Part shown: positions 1 to 12,100 of the stretch, one piece after another
Layout of the letters: the number at the start of each line of letters is the position of its first letter
Numbering within the stretch: the first letter of the stretch is position 1
Assembly (NCBI GenBank): GCA_036583965.1
Contig: JAZBQD010000028.1
Span: forward strand, 186,001 to 250,000
Origin: Prunella strophiata
Lineage: Eukaryota > Chordata > Aves > Passeriformes > Prunellidae
Direction: 5' to 3'
DNA length: 64,000 nucleotides
Translations under genes and position numbers: made by a program
The notes under the pieces: model-generated
What the model saw: only the letters and a program-made list of their open reading frames with translations
Database searches by the model: none
Told to the model about the DNA's origin: nothing

Positions 1-2
1 CA

Positions 3-400
3 TGTTAATGGCTCTGTTAATGGCCCATCAAGGCTTTTTCACATGACCCATAGAAGCTACAATGGTCAATTGTGAGATACTCTGCCCAAGGGGAGGAGCC
101 AGGCATTTTCACGGGGATAAAATATGGGCTTTGAAACTAAACGGGAGCCCTGTTCACTGGCCTCCAGAGGACACAGGACAGGCTGCTGCCGGCTGCTGGG
201 ACCACGGTTTCAGTGGGACCATTTTCACGGGGACTGCTACCTTCACTCCAGCTAGGAGGGATATCAGATTGTATTCTGACTCTGTCACGTTTTTTTTGTT
301 TGTTTGTTTTCTTTCCTTTGCATGTATTTTATTTTTTTTTTTATTAAATTGTATTTCTGACTTAGAGTGTCTCACTAGTTTTTACTTTCAAACTAGAACA
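3..400 (+). mobile_element. Solo LTR, passerine ERV type, possibly cut by the window edge
   Basis: The block starts with TGTTAATGG and ends in CA, as an LTR should. A TATA-like GGATAAAATATGGG lies near 115. A T-rich stretch with ATTAAA near 342 is followed by a U5-like segment that reads TTTCTGACTTAGAGTGTCTCACTAG, split here only by my reading, up to the final AGAACA at 400. This order of parts resembles common passerine endogenous retrovirus LTRs as I remember them. No internal retroviral region follows, so it is a solo LTR or the 3' LTR of an element lying outside the window. A 123-codon open frame over it has no known function and is treated as chance. Confidence 0.65.
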
Positions 401-734
401 AGTGCACACACATCTCCTGATATAAACCTGTAGAAAACTGTCACTCCTGGGCTTCCATGAGCAGTTAGAAGCTTTGAAGAACAATTGAACTTCAGATTAA
501 TATTTAAATGAACTCTCTCTTCTAATAGCAATTCATCATGTCCCCTTTTTCATCAGAACACTACTTGGAGATATGTTCTTTGCAGCTCATTCCATCCCTG
601 AAAATGCTGGGAGCAGGGTAACAGTACAGAGTGTGATATGTAGCATTTTCAACATAGGAATAAATAATATCACCTGAAGTTTATTTCTGTAAACACATTT
701 GGATGTACAGCTTCAGAGCTATTCTAAAATCTAA

Positions 735-826
735 CTAGTCACAGCTCTTATAAAAAAATCATTTTAATCTCTTTCCTTACCTAGTCACAGCTCTTATAAA
801 AAAATCATTTTAATCTCTTTCTTTAC
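735..826. repeat. 46-bp direct tandem duplication, two copies
   Basis: The segment starting CTAGTCACAGCTC at 735 is repeated directly at 781. The two 46-base copies differ at one position (CTTTCCTTAC against CTTTCTTTAC). The near identity suggests a recent duplication. Confidence 0.9.
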
Positions 827-1191
827 CTATCATTTGGGAGCAGCTTTTTTCTTCTGTGCTCACATAGAAATTATGGACATCCTAGACAACCTTGATCTTT
901 TAAGAGGCTGTTCTACCCATTTGGGTTCCTTCAGCCGAATAAGCAGGAAGAGGTGTTCCAGAAGAGTAATATTTTTTACAACTGGCATTTTAAGACACAC
1001 CAACAATGCTTGTCCCTAGGAATGGTTATCTGACTTTAGGTGTCTAAAATCTCATATCTAATCAGAGATCTTCCTCTTGGTTACCTCTGCATTTAGTGGG
1101 TATTTACTTCTGGAGCCTGACCAATCTATAAGACATAACTAAAGGTGTTGATATAACATCCCTCACCAAATGCACAAAACTACCCTAATTA

Positions 1192-1193
<2 letters not shown>

Positions 1194-1237
<44 letters not shown>
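1194..1237 (+). repeat. Poly-A run, 44 bases
   Basis: This is an uninterrupted run of A. The DNA upstream does not resemble a known retrogene, and CR1 elements do not end in poly-A, so it is scored as a mononucleotide repeat. Confidence 0.95.
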
Positions 1238-1240
<3 letters not shown>

Positions 1241-4200
1241 ATAATCTAAACCAGGTGAAGTAAATCTCACTGCTAACAGCAGCTGGAAAATTACAATCAC
1301 TTGCAATACAGCTTGATTTCTGCATGAGATTGTCAAATAAAATACATTCTATTTAAGTCTTTGTGAAATTTGCACGGGATTAAAGTAAAGCTTGTTGAAA
1401 CCCCTTAAACTTCCATGTACAGTTTCATAATTAGCATGAGGTCCAAGCACAGCCTCAGTTGCCCACCTCAGGGAATGCAGCAGTATTTCGGACAACTCCA
1501 GTCCCTCAGCAACTCCACTTGCACCCGAGAGGCTGTGCATTGGGAGCAGGGCAGACCTTAAGTTCCTTCTGCAAACTAATCAGGAAAGGCTCTTGATGTC
1601 CTGGTTGCTGAGACATTTCGGGTCTTAACCCTGTCTAAAGGTTCTTCTTGCTTATTAGCAAGAATTATTGTCGTGTTTCTATGGCCCTGGCCAATGTTTC
1701 ACATCCTCTTATGGCTGTTATGCTTCCAGAGCGGCTTTTGCGGCTGCTCCCGCGGGAGCTGAGCACACGCCCTGCATTAGTGACTGGGGAAGCTGCAGCC
1801 AGAGCCTCAGGCACTAAAAGCACCGAGTATTTTAAGAGAGCTGGGAGAGGCTGATAAAGCACTTTTTAGTGAAAAGTATCACAGTTTGAACAATTCAAGA
1901 AACTCAATGTTTCTGCCCCGGGTGCATCCTGTTACTTGACGTTCCTGCCCCAACTGGGGAAGTTCTTCTCAGGCAGCTCAGCTCAAGCACAACAAAGAAA
2001 TTTTGAAGCACTGTTTCACAGCAGATTGAAGCTAAATGTTTGGACAGTTAAACAATAAACTTTGTTTCACTCCTCTCAAGAAAACCCAAAAAAACCCAGC
2101 CAATCCAAAAGCAATTGAGAAAATTACAAAGTTAGGCAGCCATAACATTTATAACGCTGTTGTAACTGATACGGGACTTTTTGCACCTGAAAATAAATGA
2201 CAGCTGCAAAACAAAGATGACGAATATTCAGTCAGTTTGCAGTAAAGCCCTACATTTTTGCTAACCAGGGGAGAAAAAAATGGCTAAATTGAAGTACTTT
2301 ACCTATCCTGCTTCTAGCTTCTGAAGAAGACATCTGAAGGATAAGGCTGCTAATTAACACTAATTTATAAGGGAAACCAGCAGGGTACATCATAGTACTT
2401 GCTGGACACAGGAGTGTGGCTTTAATTGCTGAAAGTTGAGCATCAGTAATTGCATTGTGTGCTCATGCCAGATCCTGAAGCTGAAGTTTGTGCAGTGCTA
2501 TCTTGGAAGGACAGAATGCACCAGTCTTACTGCAAATACTTTACAATGTAAACAGGCCCAGGTGCACTAAAGCTGATCGGGCTCTGCAAAACTGACATGA
2601 GCAGAGAATACTTTTTGCTACAGTTTGTGAGTTTTTTGTTTTGTTTTATTTTGTTTTGTTTTCTTAATAAGTAGCTTCTGCAAACTACTGAGATGCAAAG
2701 GTGCACAATACAGTATGTTCAAATGAAAAGAATTATTTGAATATTGGAATATGGTTCTTCACTTTTCCTTCTGTTCTCATCATAGCTACTTTCTGTTTCT
2801 CCCTCCAGGAAGGAAACATGATTAGAAACTGCGCTTTTTAATCTTTCCCAGTAACTCTGTCTTTTAACTGTCCTGATTCTTTTCACCCCTAGTTTTATTG
2901 CTATGGTTTTCTGACTGTATCAAGCAAACTAAAGAATTCCTCAAGTTATTTAAATTTTATACTGGTACTATCAAACGCATAAAGGCACGCTGGGAAATTT
3001 TCCTGAAGCTTCTCATGAGGTCTAAAAAGGTCTAAGCCCTTTGTCATCTTGAAGAATTCATTAGCTGCCCAGAAATACATAAACCAATTATCTTCATTGT
3101 GACTCAAGTAGGATCTATGTCAAGAACAACGGGAAGCAGGTCAGCAATGTGAAGGTTGCCTGGCTGCATTCAAATTAAAAAAGTGAAATAGACATTTATA
3201 TGCTTAAGCACCTTTCCCAAAGGTACTCAACTTCTATGTACATATTAGTCTTCAAAGACATTTAAATGTTCACTAGAAAAACTACAGGAAGTTGTGCTCA
3301 ATTGAAAGAAGAAAGGTTGAAATAGGAAATAAAAAGTTGGTCTGAAAAGGTTTTAATATGCAGAATCTTCTTTTGAATATGGACTTCAGAAGATAATATA
3401 TGATTTTAAATTCTGGTGTGGATCATATATGTGACCCAAGCAGTAGTCTCTGGTTATGGACAAGGGGAATATGGACTTTGGAAAAAACCCTTATGTAATT
3501 GTCCTATCAGATCCTGGTTAGACACAGAACATCTGACCCATGAAAACAAAGGCAATGGGAAAATAAAGGAAGAGTCATTATTCAGTTGATCAGAATAGTG
3601 CCCGTCTGGGATCTTCCATGTGCTGTTAGTTGCTAAGTCTTAGTCAAGATGCTAAATTTCAGCAAGTTCAGAAAGTTTTTCTTAGCCAGCTACAAGACAA
3701 GAGGGATGTTTGAGGTAAATCAGTCCTCAGCTAGTCTGCTCTGACTCTATAAGAAAAAGAATAACAAACCTGAGCTAGGAAACACTGACATTGAAAATCT
3801 AAGGACAGGGAAGACTATAATACTGGAAGTTTGAGAACTAAATGCTAGCTAGGATAGAAACTAGACCCTATGTTCTGGAGGGAACTTCACATTCAGGTTT
3901 ATCTCAAGGATGCAAAATAGTGTTACAGAATTTAATATTAACATAAATTTATTCCAAAGAAACATAAGGCACTTAAAACTCTGTGTAATTCAATGTAAGG
4001 AGGAAGAGGGCATTTAATTACTTTAAGAACTTCTGAAAAATCTTATCTACACAGTGACAGTGCAGCTTGCAGATTGGGAATTGTGCCAGGGCTGAGCAAC
4101 AGAGACTAGTTCAAGAAGGACCACCAATCTCTTTCTAAAGGCTAGAGGCTGCTGTAAATCAAAAAAAGAAGCACTGGTTCTGCTGTTGTATTTCAAAGAG

Positions 4201-4894
4201 TGCATGACTCAAAAGTAATCTAAAAGTAGTCAGTGATCCATTATTTCTAAGAGAGAATAAGCAGTCATAAGCAACTTTAATGATACTTTTTCAGACCCAA
4301 GAAGATAGCTATGTTTGCTTTACAAGTATTATGGCTGGATAAACAACCAGCACCCTATCCTCACTACTCAGGGTATAACTGAAAGAGGAAAGCTGAGGAA
4401 TCATTTTCTTAATTATTTTGTACAGTTCCTTTATAGACCTCATTTTCATAAGTGTCCTCACAACAAATGACAATTACTTGGAGCAGTTGTGTAGTTGGGT
4501 TTTGTAAGTGATTGTATGAAATCCATCCATTTATTTAATAACTGGAGAAAACATACAGATTGATACAAAAGAAATTGAAACCATCAAAATGGAAATTAAT
4601 TGATTATCTGTCCCTTGGGTAACTGAACTCTAAAATGAGAAATTTTTTAATTTGGAAGAATCACCCAAAAAAGCATACATTAAATTTGATTCTTGATCAA
4701 CAATCCACTTTCAGAATAACATCTGTCCAGTTCTTGAATTCTCCTGCCACTGAGCACTTATAAACATGTGTAGCAATGTGAAGGCCTTGCATGAATAAAT
4801 TATTTTATTTTCAGTTGTGTTGCACAGTATACAATAAAAGGAAGCAAACCTTTCAAAAGTGTATGACACTTAAGAATAAGATTATCTCTAGTTG

Positions 4895-5400
4895 TCACAG
4901 CATGGCAGGGTGGTAGAAATGCTGCAACCTTCTTTGAAACACCTCCTTCAGAAGCTGCTCAGAGTAAGGCCACGAGAACAGCCAGTTCAAGTCCATGCAC
5001 ATGCACACCACAGATAGCTCAGCAGAGGAATGACAGGAAGGGTATGATGTACTCCAGCGAAGGTTTATTCCAAAGCATGCTGAAGGGATCAGGGACAAAG
5101 ACCATGTGGCGTGCACAAGGTTAAATATGGGATGGCGTGGGGGCGGCACAAAGGGCAGGGCAAAGGGCATTGGCCTACAGGGAAGACAGGGCTGGCCACC
5201 AGAGATACCACAACCAATGAGGAAACAGGGAAAGGAGAAACCACTAGAATTTGGGATATATGGGAAAAGGAGCTGGAGTGGTTCATGGTGTTGTGAAAGA
5301 CTACATGGGGAAGTCTTTTCTGTCCACTTAGGTGGGGAAAACTCTATGGCAAATTCTTCCAAGGGAATGCCCTAGGGATTTCGCTGAGGAGGAAGGATTC
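4895..5400 (-). mobile_element. LTR, minus orientation, family A (first of three)
   Basis: Read on the minus strand, this block has the LTR order: a TATA-like TATTTAAC near 5125, then GGAATAAACC (poly-A signal) near 5068 and a downstream U5-like part. The stretch around 5060-5300 aligns by eye with the LTR at 31.0-31.7 kb: the poly-A signal, the CCAAT-rich part, and a purine-rich part with GGGATATA followed by GGAAAAGGAGCTGGAG. No internal retroviral genes are attached, so it is probably a solo LTR. The exact ends and the target duplication are not resolved. Open frames of 155, 89 and 61 codons across it are not treated as genes. Confidence 0.6.
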
Positions 5401-6003
5401 AGAGGATTTCACATATAGTTATCATAATCAAGTGAAATACATCCATGATAAGCAAACATAGGTCAGATATCCAATCTAGGCACCCACCCATATATAATTA
5501 AAAACATTTAGAGAATCTAAACAGGTAGCCATTTTGCAGAAAGAAATTTAAACTCGTGGATATTTCATACTGACTTGAAGGAAAATGGAACTCAGGAGGA
5601 TTCACATGCTTAAATACTGTTAATTACCTTGAATAATAATAAGTGAAAAAGTCTGCGAATGCCTCTGGAAATCTGTCTATTCCTTTTGCTGTCTGATGAT
5701 ATACATAAAACTTTGACAACAGGCTTTCATACTAAGAAACATTGGTGCAATAATCATGGTACTGCACAAAGAATTTATTTTACAGTTTAGTAACTCCTTC
5801 AGAATATGTCAACTGCATGTCAAGCATTACATTTTTGACTGCACTTTAACACTTCCAGTGTTTCTGATACCACTGATCACAAACAGTTCTGAAAACATCA
5901 TTGACTGGCATAGAATAAAGTAACTCTATTCTGGTAGAAATAAGAGATTTTTTAATCCTGCCTTCATCTAAATAAAAATAAAATAAACCTCTCTATTGTA
6001 AAT
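5401..6003. other. Non-coding AT-rich spacer
   Basis: Nothing recognisable is seen. The stretch has no open frame of note and no obvious repeat. Confidence 0.5.
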
Positions 6004-6240
6004 GCAGGCGTGCCCCATGGCAGGGAAGAATGATGAGTCGGACTCTATGATATCAGAAGGCTAATTAACTACTTCATTACACTATATTATTCTATATTAT
6101 ATTATATCTAAACTATAATACATCTAAACTGAAGCTGAATAAAGTAAACTCAACTGAACAAAAATCTCGTGACTCTCTCTTGACTGAAAGTTTGGGCACG
6201 CTCCTGGCCCTGATAGGCCAGGGAAACAAAACACTATTAC
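6004..6240. mobile_element. Probable ERV LTR, orientation unresolved
   Basis: The block contains a compact AT-rich core (TATATTATTCTATATTATATTATATC near 6083, broken up by my reading), GAATAAAGTAAAC near 6138, and then a segment with CGTGACTCTCTC and GGCCCTGATAGGCCAGGG. These parts recall passerine ERVK-type LTRs as I remember them. Both strands offer possible TATA and poly-A signals, so I leave the strand open. No target-site duplication was found. Confidence 0.45.
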
Positions 6241-6676
6241 TTTAGGTAAACAATCTCTATATTGCATTTCACTTTAGCACAACACAGGAGCAGTAAATGA
6301 GATAAGAATTGTTTTAATTATTCTTTTCTCTGTTTCTCTTCCTGCTTCTCTTAGGTTTAGAGAAATGTGAATACTACACCTCTCATCATTATATTTTGCT
6401 GCATCTGTCACTAAAAATTTCACTCCCATTTATTAATCTAGTCTAATCAAACTGAAAACAGGGTCTTCTACCATTCAGGGAGAAAATGCACAGAGAAATT
6501 TCCAGACATGCAAGACTCCTGCATCTAAAGCAACAGTGAAATTTTGCTACAGTACAGAGAGAAAAACATTATACTATACTGATTGTAACAATATCTGGTT
6601 TGGCTAGAAGTAAAAATTATGTACATGATTATTTGTGTAGCTTGAAGAAAAACCAAGAGGAAATTAAGAATCCAGA

Positions 6677-6677
<1 letters not shown>

Positions 6678-6715
<38 letters not shown>
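6678..6715 (+). repeat. Poly-A run, 38 bases
   Basis: This is an uninterrupted A run. It creates a poly-lysine stretch inside an 87-codon open frame (6600-6863), which is therefore not a credible gene. Confidence 0.95.
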
Positions 6716-6719
<4 letters not shown>

Positions 6720-7466
6720 ACAAATTCTGTGAGCTATGTAAGCCTACAAGAAGTTCTGGCACAAATAAACATAAAATCTGGATTCTTTCAGAACCAATTT
6801 TTGAGTGACTTGAAACAAACATTTTTTAATTATTCAGTTTGCCTGCTGCAAAAATACAAATAGGTACAAAAGGGGGACAAAGGAAATGGCTATTCATAAA
6901 TTATGAGGTCTGCAATGCTGACACCAAACATTTAAAAACTACTTAGTGCAGAAATCTGTAATGGTACAGCTGCTGCTGGACCCATTGAGAAAAGGCTACA
7001 GAACTTTTCTCTGTAAGAAAAGTTCTGGTTTGACTACTTCTTATGTATTTGGACATCATTGTTGTTATGAGTTTAATAACACATGATAGTGCCAATAAAA
7101 TCCTTTATAAAACCAATCACAGTCATTAGTTAACATTTAAAAATGTGTCCCTCTAACCTCCCAAAGGTTTTTATGTTTCAGAGGCAGAGAAAACTTCAAA
7201 CAGTAATTTTATTAAGTATTTTCCTCTCTGGCAAATCAGTCTGCACTTAGAGGTGTAAAACTGCAGACATGTTTCGGGTACATTCTGCAGCTTAATACTT
7301 TTTTTGGGGGGTAAAATGTTTGATTGTGATGGAATGAAAATTGTGTTGCAGAAGAAGCAGAGAAGTGGTAGAGAAGTTGTAAAGAAGCAGTCAGAAACAG
7401 TGCTTTTAAAGACTAGAATTATATAGGCAATTGTATATTATTTTGCTCACTGTGTCATTTCACTTG

Positions 7467-7574
7467 AAAACAAAACCAAACCAACAAACATAAAACCCCA
7501 AACAAACAAACAAACAAACAAACAAACCCCCCAAACCAAAACAAACCCAAACAAACAAAACCCCCAAAACCCCT
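7467..7574. repeat. CAAA-rich low-complexity repeat
   Basis: AACAAACAAACAAACAAAC units are mixed with short C runs. It is an imperfect tetranucleotide microsatellite. Confidence 0.85.
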
Positions 7575-9143
7575 TCAACCAAGTTCAAACAATAGTTTTA
7601 AGATGGCTATGATTTATTAATAGCAAATTCTTCCAAATTTTGGGACTAGAAATAGCATAAACTAAAAGCCATGAAGATGGGCAGCCACTGGCAAATCCAT
7701 TTTCTATTGTATTGGTGCAATCTGAGAAATATTAAATAATTCTGGTGGTATTTTATTTTCTTAAATGTACAGAGTAGCCAGAAATTTAACTGCAACTCTC
7801 TTACAGAAATGTATCTATTACTCAGGAAAGGCAGACTGATGTTTTTCTTGGTACAGTATATAGATGCTGATTTTTCTGTAGGCTTTCTAAAAAAGTAGTT
7901 GTCCTTAAGCTCTTGGTATAGCAGCATTTAAAATACGTTTCTGACATCCTCAAGATGTGGGTTTTTTTCATTTGATCTCTCTTCAAATTTGCTTAACAAG
8001 AAAGTAAAATCAGTTCTTAGAGCCTGAAGTATCTTTATGGAAAACCAGGTTTTGGAATAAAAGAAAATTAATTAATTTATATTGACCTGTAGTGGTTTTA
8101 TTAATACAGATCTTTAGTCTTAATATGAGTTTAATATTTTACATTTTATGCATTTTTGGAAATAAATTTCAACACATTATGTTCATTAAAAGCATTTTGT
8201 CACTAGAATAGATCACATGGCAGAGAGAACTGGAGGTGAGTCAAAACATATGGTTTCCCTTTTCTTTCACATGAGAATGCTGGTGTGCATAAATGCTCTA
8301 TGCCAGAAACATTAGTGAATTGTGATTTGATGAAAACAAATCTGTTTGCCAGGAGCTGATTTGTGCAAAAAGCTTCTCATGAAGCTGCTACGATTTAGAC
8401 CTCAACTCAGAATAAAAAGATGATATTTATAGTTCTTTGTAACTCAGATTCTTGCCAGGAACATTTGCTTTAGTAGTTGACAATGTTGATGAGAGAGGAA
8501 ATCTGTTTGCTGTGAAAGTAAACAAAAGAACTGTGCTTGGCTTGGGAGTGCTTTGATTATTTAGAAAATGTTTTTATCCCTGTAATTATTTCATCTTCAG
8601 ACTGGGATAGCAGTGTTTTTTTCCTTCCTGGTATATAGCTGAAAAAACTCTTTCCACATGGAAAAAGAAACTTAAGGGAACATATTTTTCCCACCATCCT
8701 CAATGTGCTTTATCAGTATTCTAATCTTTTGTGACTATAGAAGAGATTAGTATGTTAATGTTGGATTATGGTCCAGTCTTGTCAGCACCTACAGCAAGAA
8801 CGTGAATGCAGGATATCTGATTTAGCAAATCAATTTAACAATTGTATCGGATCTCCCCTGTCTTTTCCATAGTGGACTGTTTAGTAGACAAGCTTATGAG
8901 GAGATTGAAGGATATTCCTATTGGCACATTTTAAATCTGACATTTTTTCCTATATTAATCCATTATTCTGTAAAGAAGTATCTGTTTGTCTGGATTCTCA
9001 GCTTCCACATACAGTGTCCTTTCATCTACATGTTTTCTCATTTTGTAATTTTATAACAAGGAATCATTACATTTAGCAAGAGTTGCAGGTCCCTCCTGCT
9101 TTCTCAGCTGCTCTCTGGAGATTGCTTTCCCTCTGAACACCTC

Positions 9144-9167
9144 TTTTTTTTTTTTTTTTTTTTTTTT
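9144..9167 (-). repeat. Poly-T run, 24 bases
   Basis: This is an uninterrupted T run, poly-A on the minus strand. No retrogene is visible beside it. Confidence 0.9.
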
Positions 9168-12100
9168 CGCAGTATTTCCATTAGTGCATTATTACAAAAT
9201 CTGATATTACTTTATTCCAAGTAAGAGTGAAGAGATGACCTTTCCTCTGAAGACCCCTAGTGCTGCCTGTGTCAGACAGCTTAACTCTCAGTCCCCCTCT
9301 GCAGCAGGATGTGTCCTCTGAAGCAGTGCAAGCAACTGTGAAGCATAAAACAATTTGTTTTGCTAAGTAGCTGTTATGAGTAATTGTTTGTACTACAAGG
9401 GAGTCTGGGGAGCCAAGGCACAGATGAGGACACTGTATGAACCTGGAGCTAATTCTTCAGTGATAGTAAGAGAATTTGGCTTGATAATGAACTAACAAAA
9501 CCAAAGTTCTGAAGATCTGGCAAATAGAGTGGGTGGTAGTGGGTTTCAGCATGTGTCATGTGTTGGGTGTAATGTTTTGTGTTTGTTCTTGGCAAACCAC
9601 TGCAACCCATTCATTCAGAAGTTAGGCTGAATTTCTGAAATTTGGGGATACAGCATATAATTGATAAATACCTGCTGGTGTAAAACAAAAAATAACTTCC
9701 CCCAAATGTCCATACACTTCTAACTTTACAATGCAAGAAAATTAGATTAGAAGGAATTTCTGTTTTGTTCACAAGAATGTTTTGACTTATTTTGGCTGAA
9801 ACTTATTTTTCTCAGTTTTTCTTAGGAAGATGCAGAGAAAATTTCTGTGAAGGCTTTTCATGCCAATAAGCAAACTGAACAGTCTCTTTGCATGAGTCTA
9901 GGCTAGACCATTTTGCCAGTTTTTCTGCTGAGGGGAAGATAGTAATTTTTTCAAAGAACTTATAGTGTGTGACTGAATAAACACTGTAGGTGGTAGGCAG
10001 ATGCAGTGGACCTTAAGAAAGCTATTTCAGTGATTAATCAACTGCATATTTCTGACACCTCTGATTCCTTGGCTCCTAAATAGGATAGAAAGAGCTATGT
10101 GAACTGCAGTTCATAATGGCTTATAAAATGTAAGCACTGTCCCTGGTTCCATGATGCCTAAACTGACATCATCTTCATCTTCACTGCATTTAGACAGTCA
10201 TTACACAGTAAATTGTCTGACACCCATTCTAGAAATTTTAGGGGAAAAGTAAGGCATTAATATTTGGGAATAACAATGCCAATGTGTGTCAGAAAAAAAA
10301 TAGCTTTTTTTTGGTAAAGATAGTCACTGAATCTTGGAATGACTACTAATTTTAGCATATTAACTTTCCTTGCGTGCTGGTTGTAGCTGTATTTGTCTAG
10401 CAAAATGTGGGGAACTGTACATTGGAATGCAGGTCTTGGGTGGTAGGGAAAAGAGGGATGGTGGTTTGTGTGATGAAGTCTCTGTGCTGCTGTATTATCC
10501 TAAGTCTGGACTGTAATCTCTAGCAAACAACTATGTGAGTAAAGTTTTTATATTCAGGTTTAATATCTACAGAGTAACTGCAATCTCTTTGCCATGAATT
10601 TAACAGCTCTGCTGACAATGACACTGTCAGGTCTGCCTGGGACTGCAGTGTTAGCTGTAGCAAAATGTTTCCTTGAAAAACTCCTCCCTTACAAACATGC
10701 TTTCTCCTAATGAATTGTTTGTTTGGGTGTGTGTTTTTTGTACCTTTATTCTTATGAATGTCCAGAACCACACACAGAACAGCTTATCTCGTCCCCTCCA
10801 GACTGGAACAGCTGCTGCCCAGCCAGCAGAGAGGAGAGCTGTCTCCTGCTGACCCAGGGCATGGACAAGCACTTTTCTTACCCCTCTCTTGCACAATTTC
10901 AAACCACTTTTAGCACTGACCAGTGACTCGGGAAGATCATCTTGCTGGTAAACCAACATGACATTGCTCAGCAAAGTAAATGAGGAATCTTTATTCCTGT
11001 TGGTAGGTATAATTCTGAAATATCAATGTACACACCTCTCTTGTTCTGACTGCAAGCCAAATAATTTCTAGGTTTACCCTTTTGTTACCCTGAATATCTG
11101 ACTTGAAGATCATATTGTGTTTTTTAGGGAGCACACAATCCATATAGCCACAATGAATGCTCAGCCATCAAACTAGAGCAAAATCAGGACAATCCTGTTC
11201 AGAAATAAGAACCTGCCACTGAAATACCTCAACAGACTGGAAGGAAGAAATCATATTTTAATCTCTTGCTTCCTCACCCAGCTGACCAAAGAGACACCTG
11301 GAAGACCTGTAATAAGCGACAGTCAAAAGAAAAGACATAATTTATTGTGTTTTTCACTGCAACTATTCAGATAGCAAGCTTGTAAATTTATCTTTTAAAG
11401 AAAACAAAGAAGTGAAACTGTATAGCCTTGACATTAATTATTTGTGTGTCTGTGCACACATATACCAACAATCATGCATAGATGTTTAATGGAAATACAT
11501 TTTAAAAAGTCTAATTACTTCAAACATAGAAAGTTACATCATGGGGTGGGAGAGAAGAAAAAGAAGACATGATTGAAGATTCTAGTCTTCAGAGCTGTTA
11601 ATGTGACAAACTTCATAAACACCATGTGTCTCAGAAATACATAACAGAACTTACAAAGCATTTATGGAATTTAGTGACTGTAAGAATTGCAACTGCTGGT
11701 ATTTGGAGTAGTTGAAGAGTTGTACTTTTTTACAGAAGATGACATCTTTATTGCCTTTGATGTCTATAACCATTGTTTCGTACACAAAAGAAAGAAGCAT
11801 GTCTGTAAGAAAAGTATAAGGCTTGAGTGTCTTGAATGGAGATGATGTGAAATATTGCATTTTGTCCTAAATACTCTACTTGTCAGTAAATTATGAAATA
11901 CAGGTTAAGTTGATTAATTTTAAACCCAAAGTGGGAAACATTCTTATAATCCATAATATGTGACATATGTCTGGAGCAATTAGAACTCATAATGTGGAGT
12001 TAAACAGGCTGTAAACATTTCTTTGTCTGGACTATTGCTCATCTCTGTGACAGCAAAGTTAGTGCAGCATACAGTGCATGAAAAAACTGTCACTGTTGGA

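Larger units (their letters stand above)
401..4894. other. Non-coding AT-rich stretch
   Basis: No gene is recognisable here. Open frames are below 70 codons and carry no motif I know. It holds a 46-bp tandem duplication (735-826), a 44-base poly-A run (1194-1237) and a TTTTG-rich patch near 2630-2662. The rest shows no repeat that I can name. Confidence 0.6.

Noticed and set aside
1194..1237. Poly-A tail of a processed pseudogene
   Set aside because: No coding remnant or target duplication is visible upstream; treated as a simple repeat.
4895..5375. Overlapping open frames of 155, 89 and 65 codons
   Set aside because: They lie over a family A LTR.
6600..6863. 87-codon open frame with poly-Lys
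   Set aside because: The lysines come from a 38-base poly-A microsatellite.
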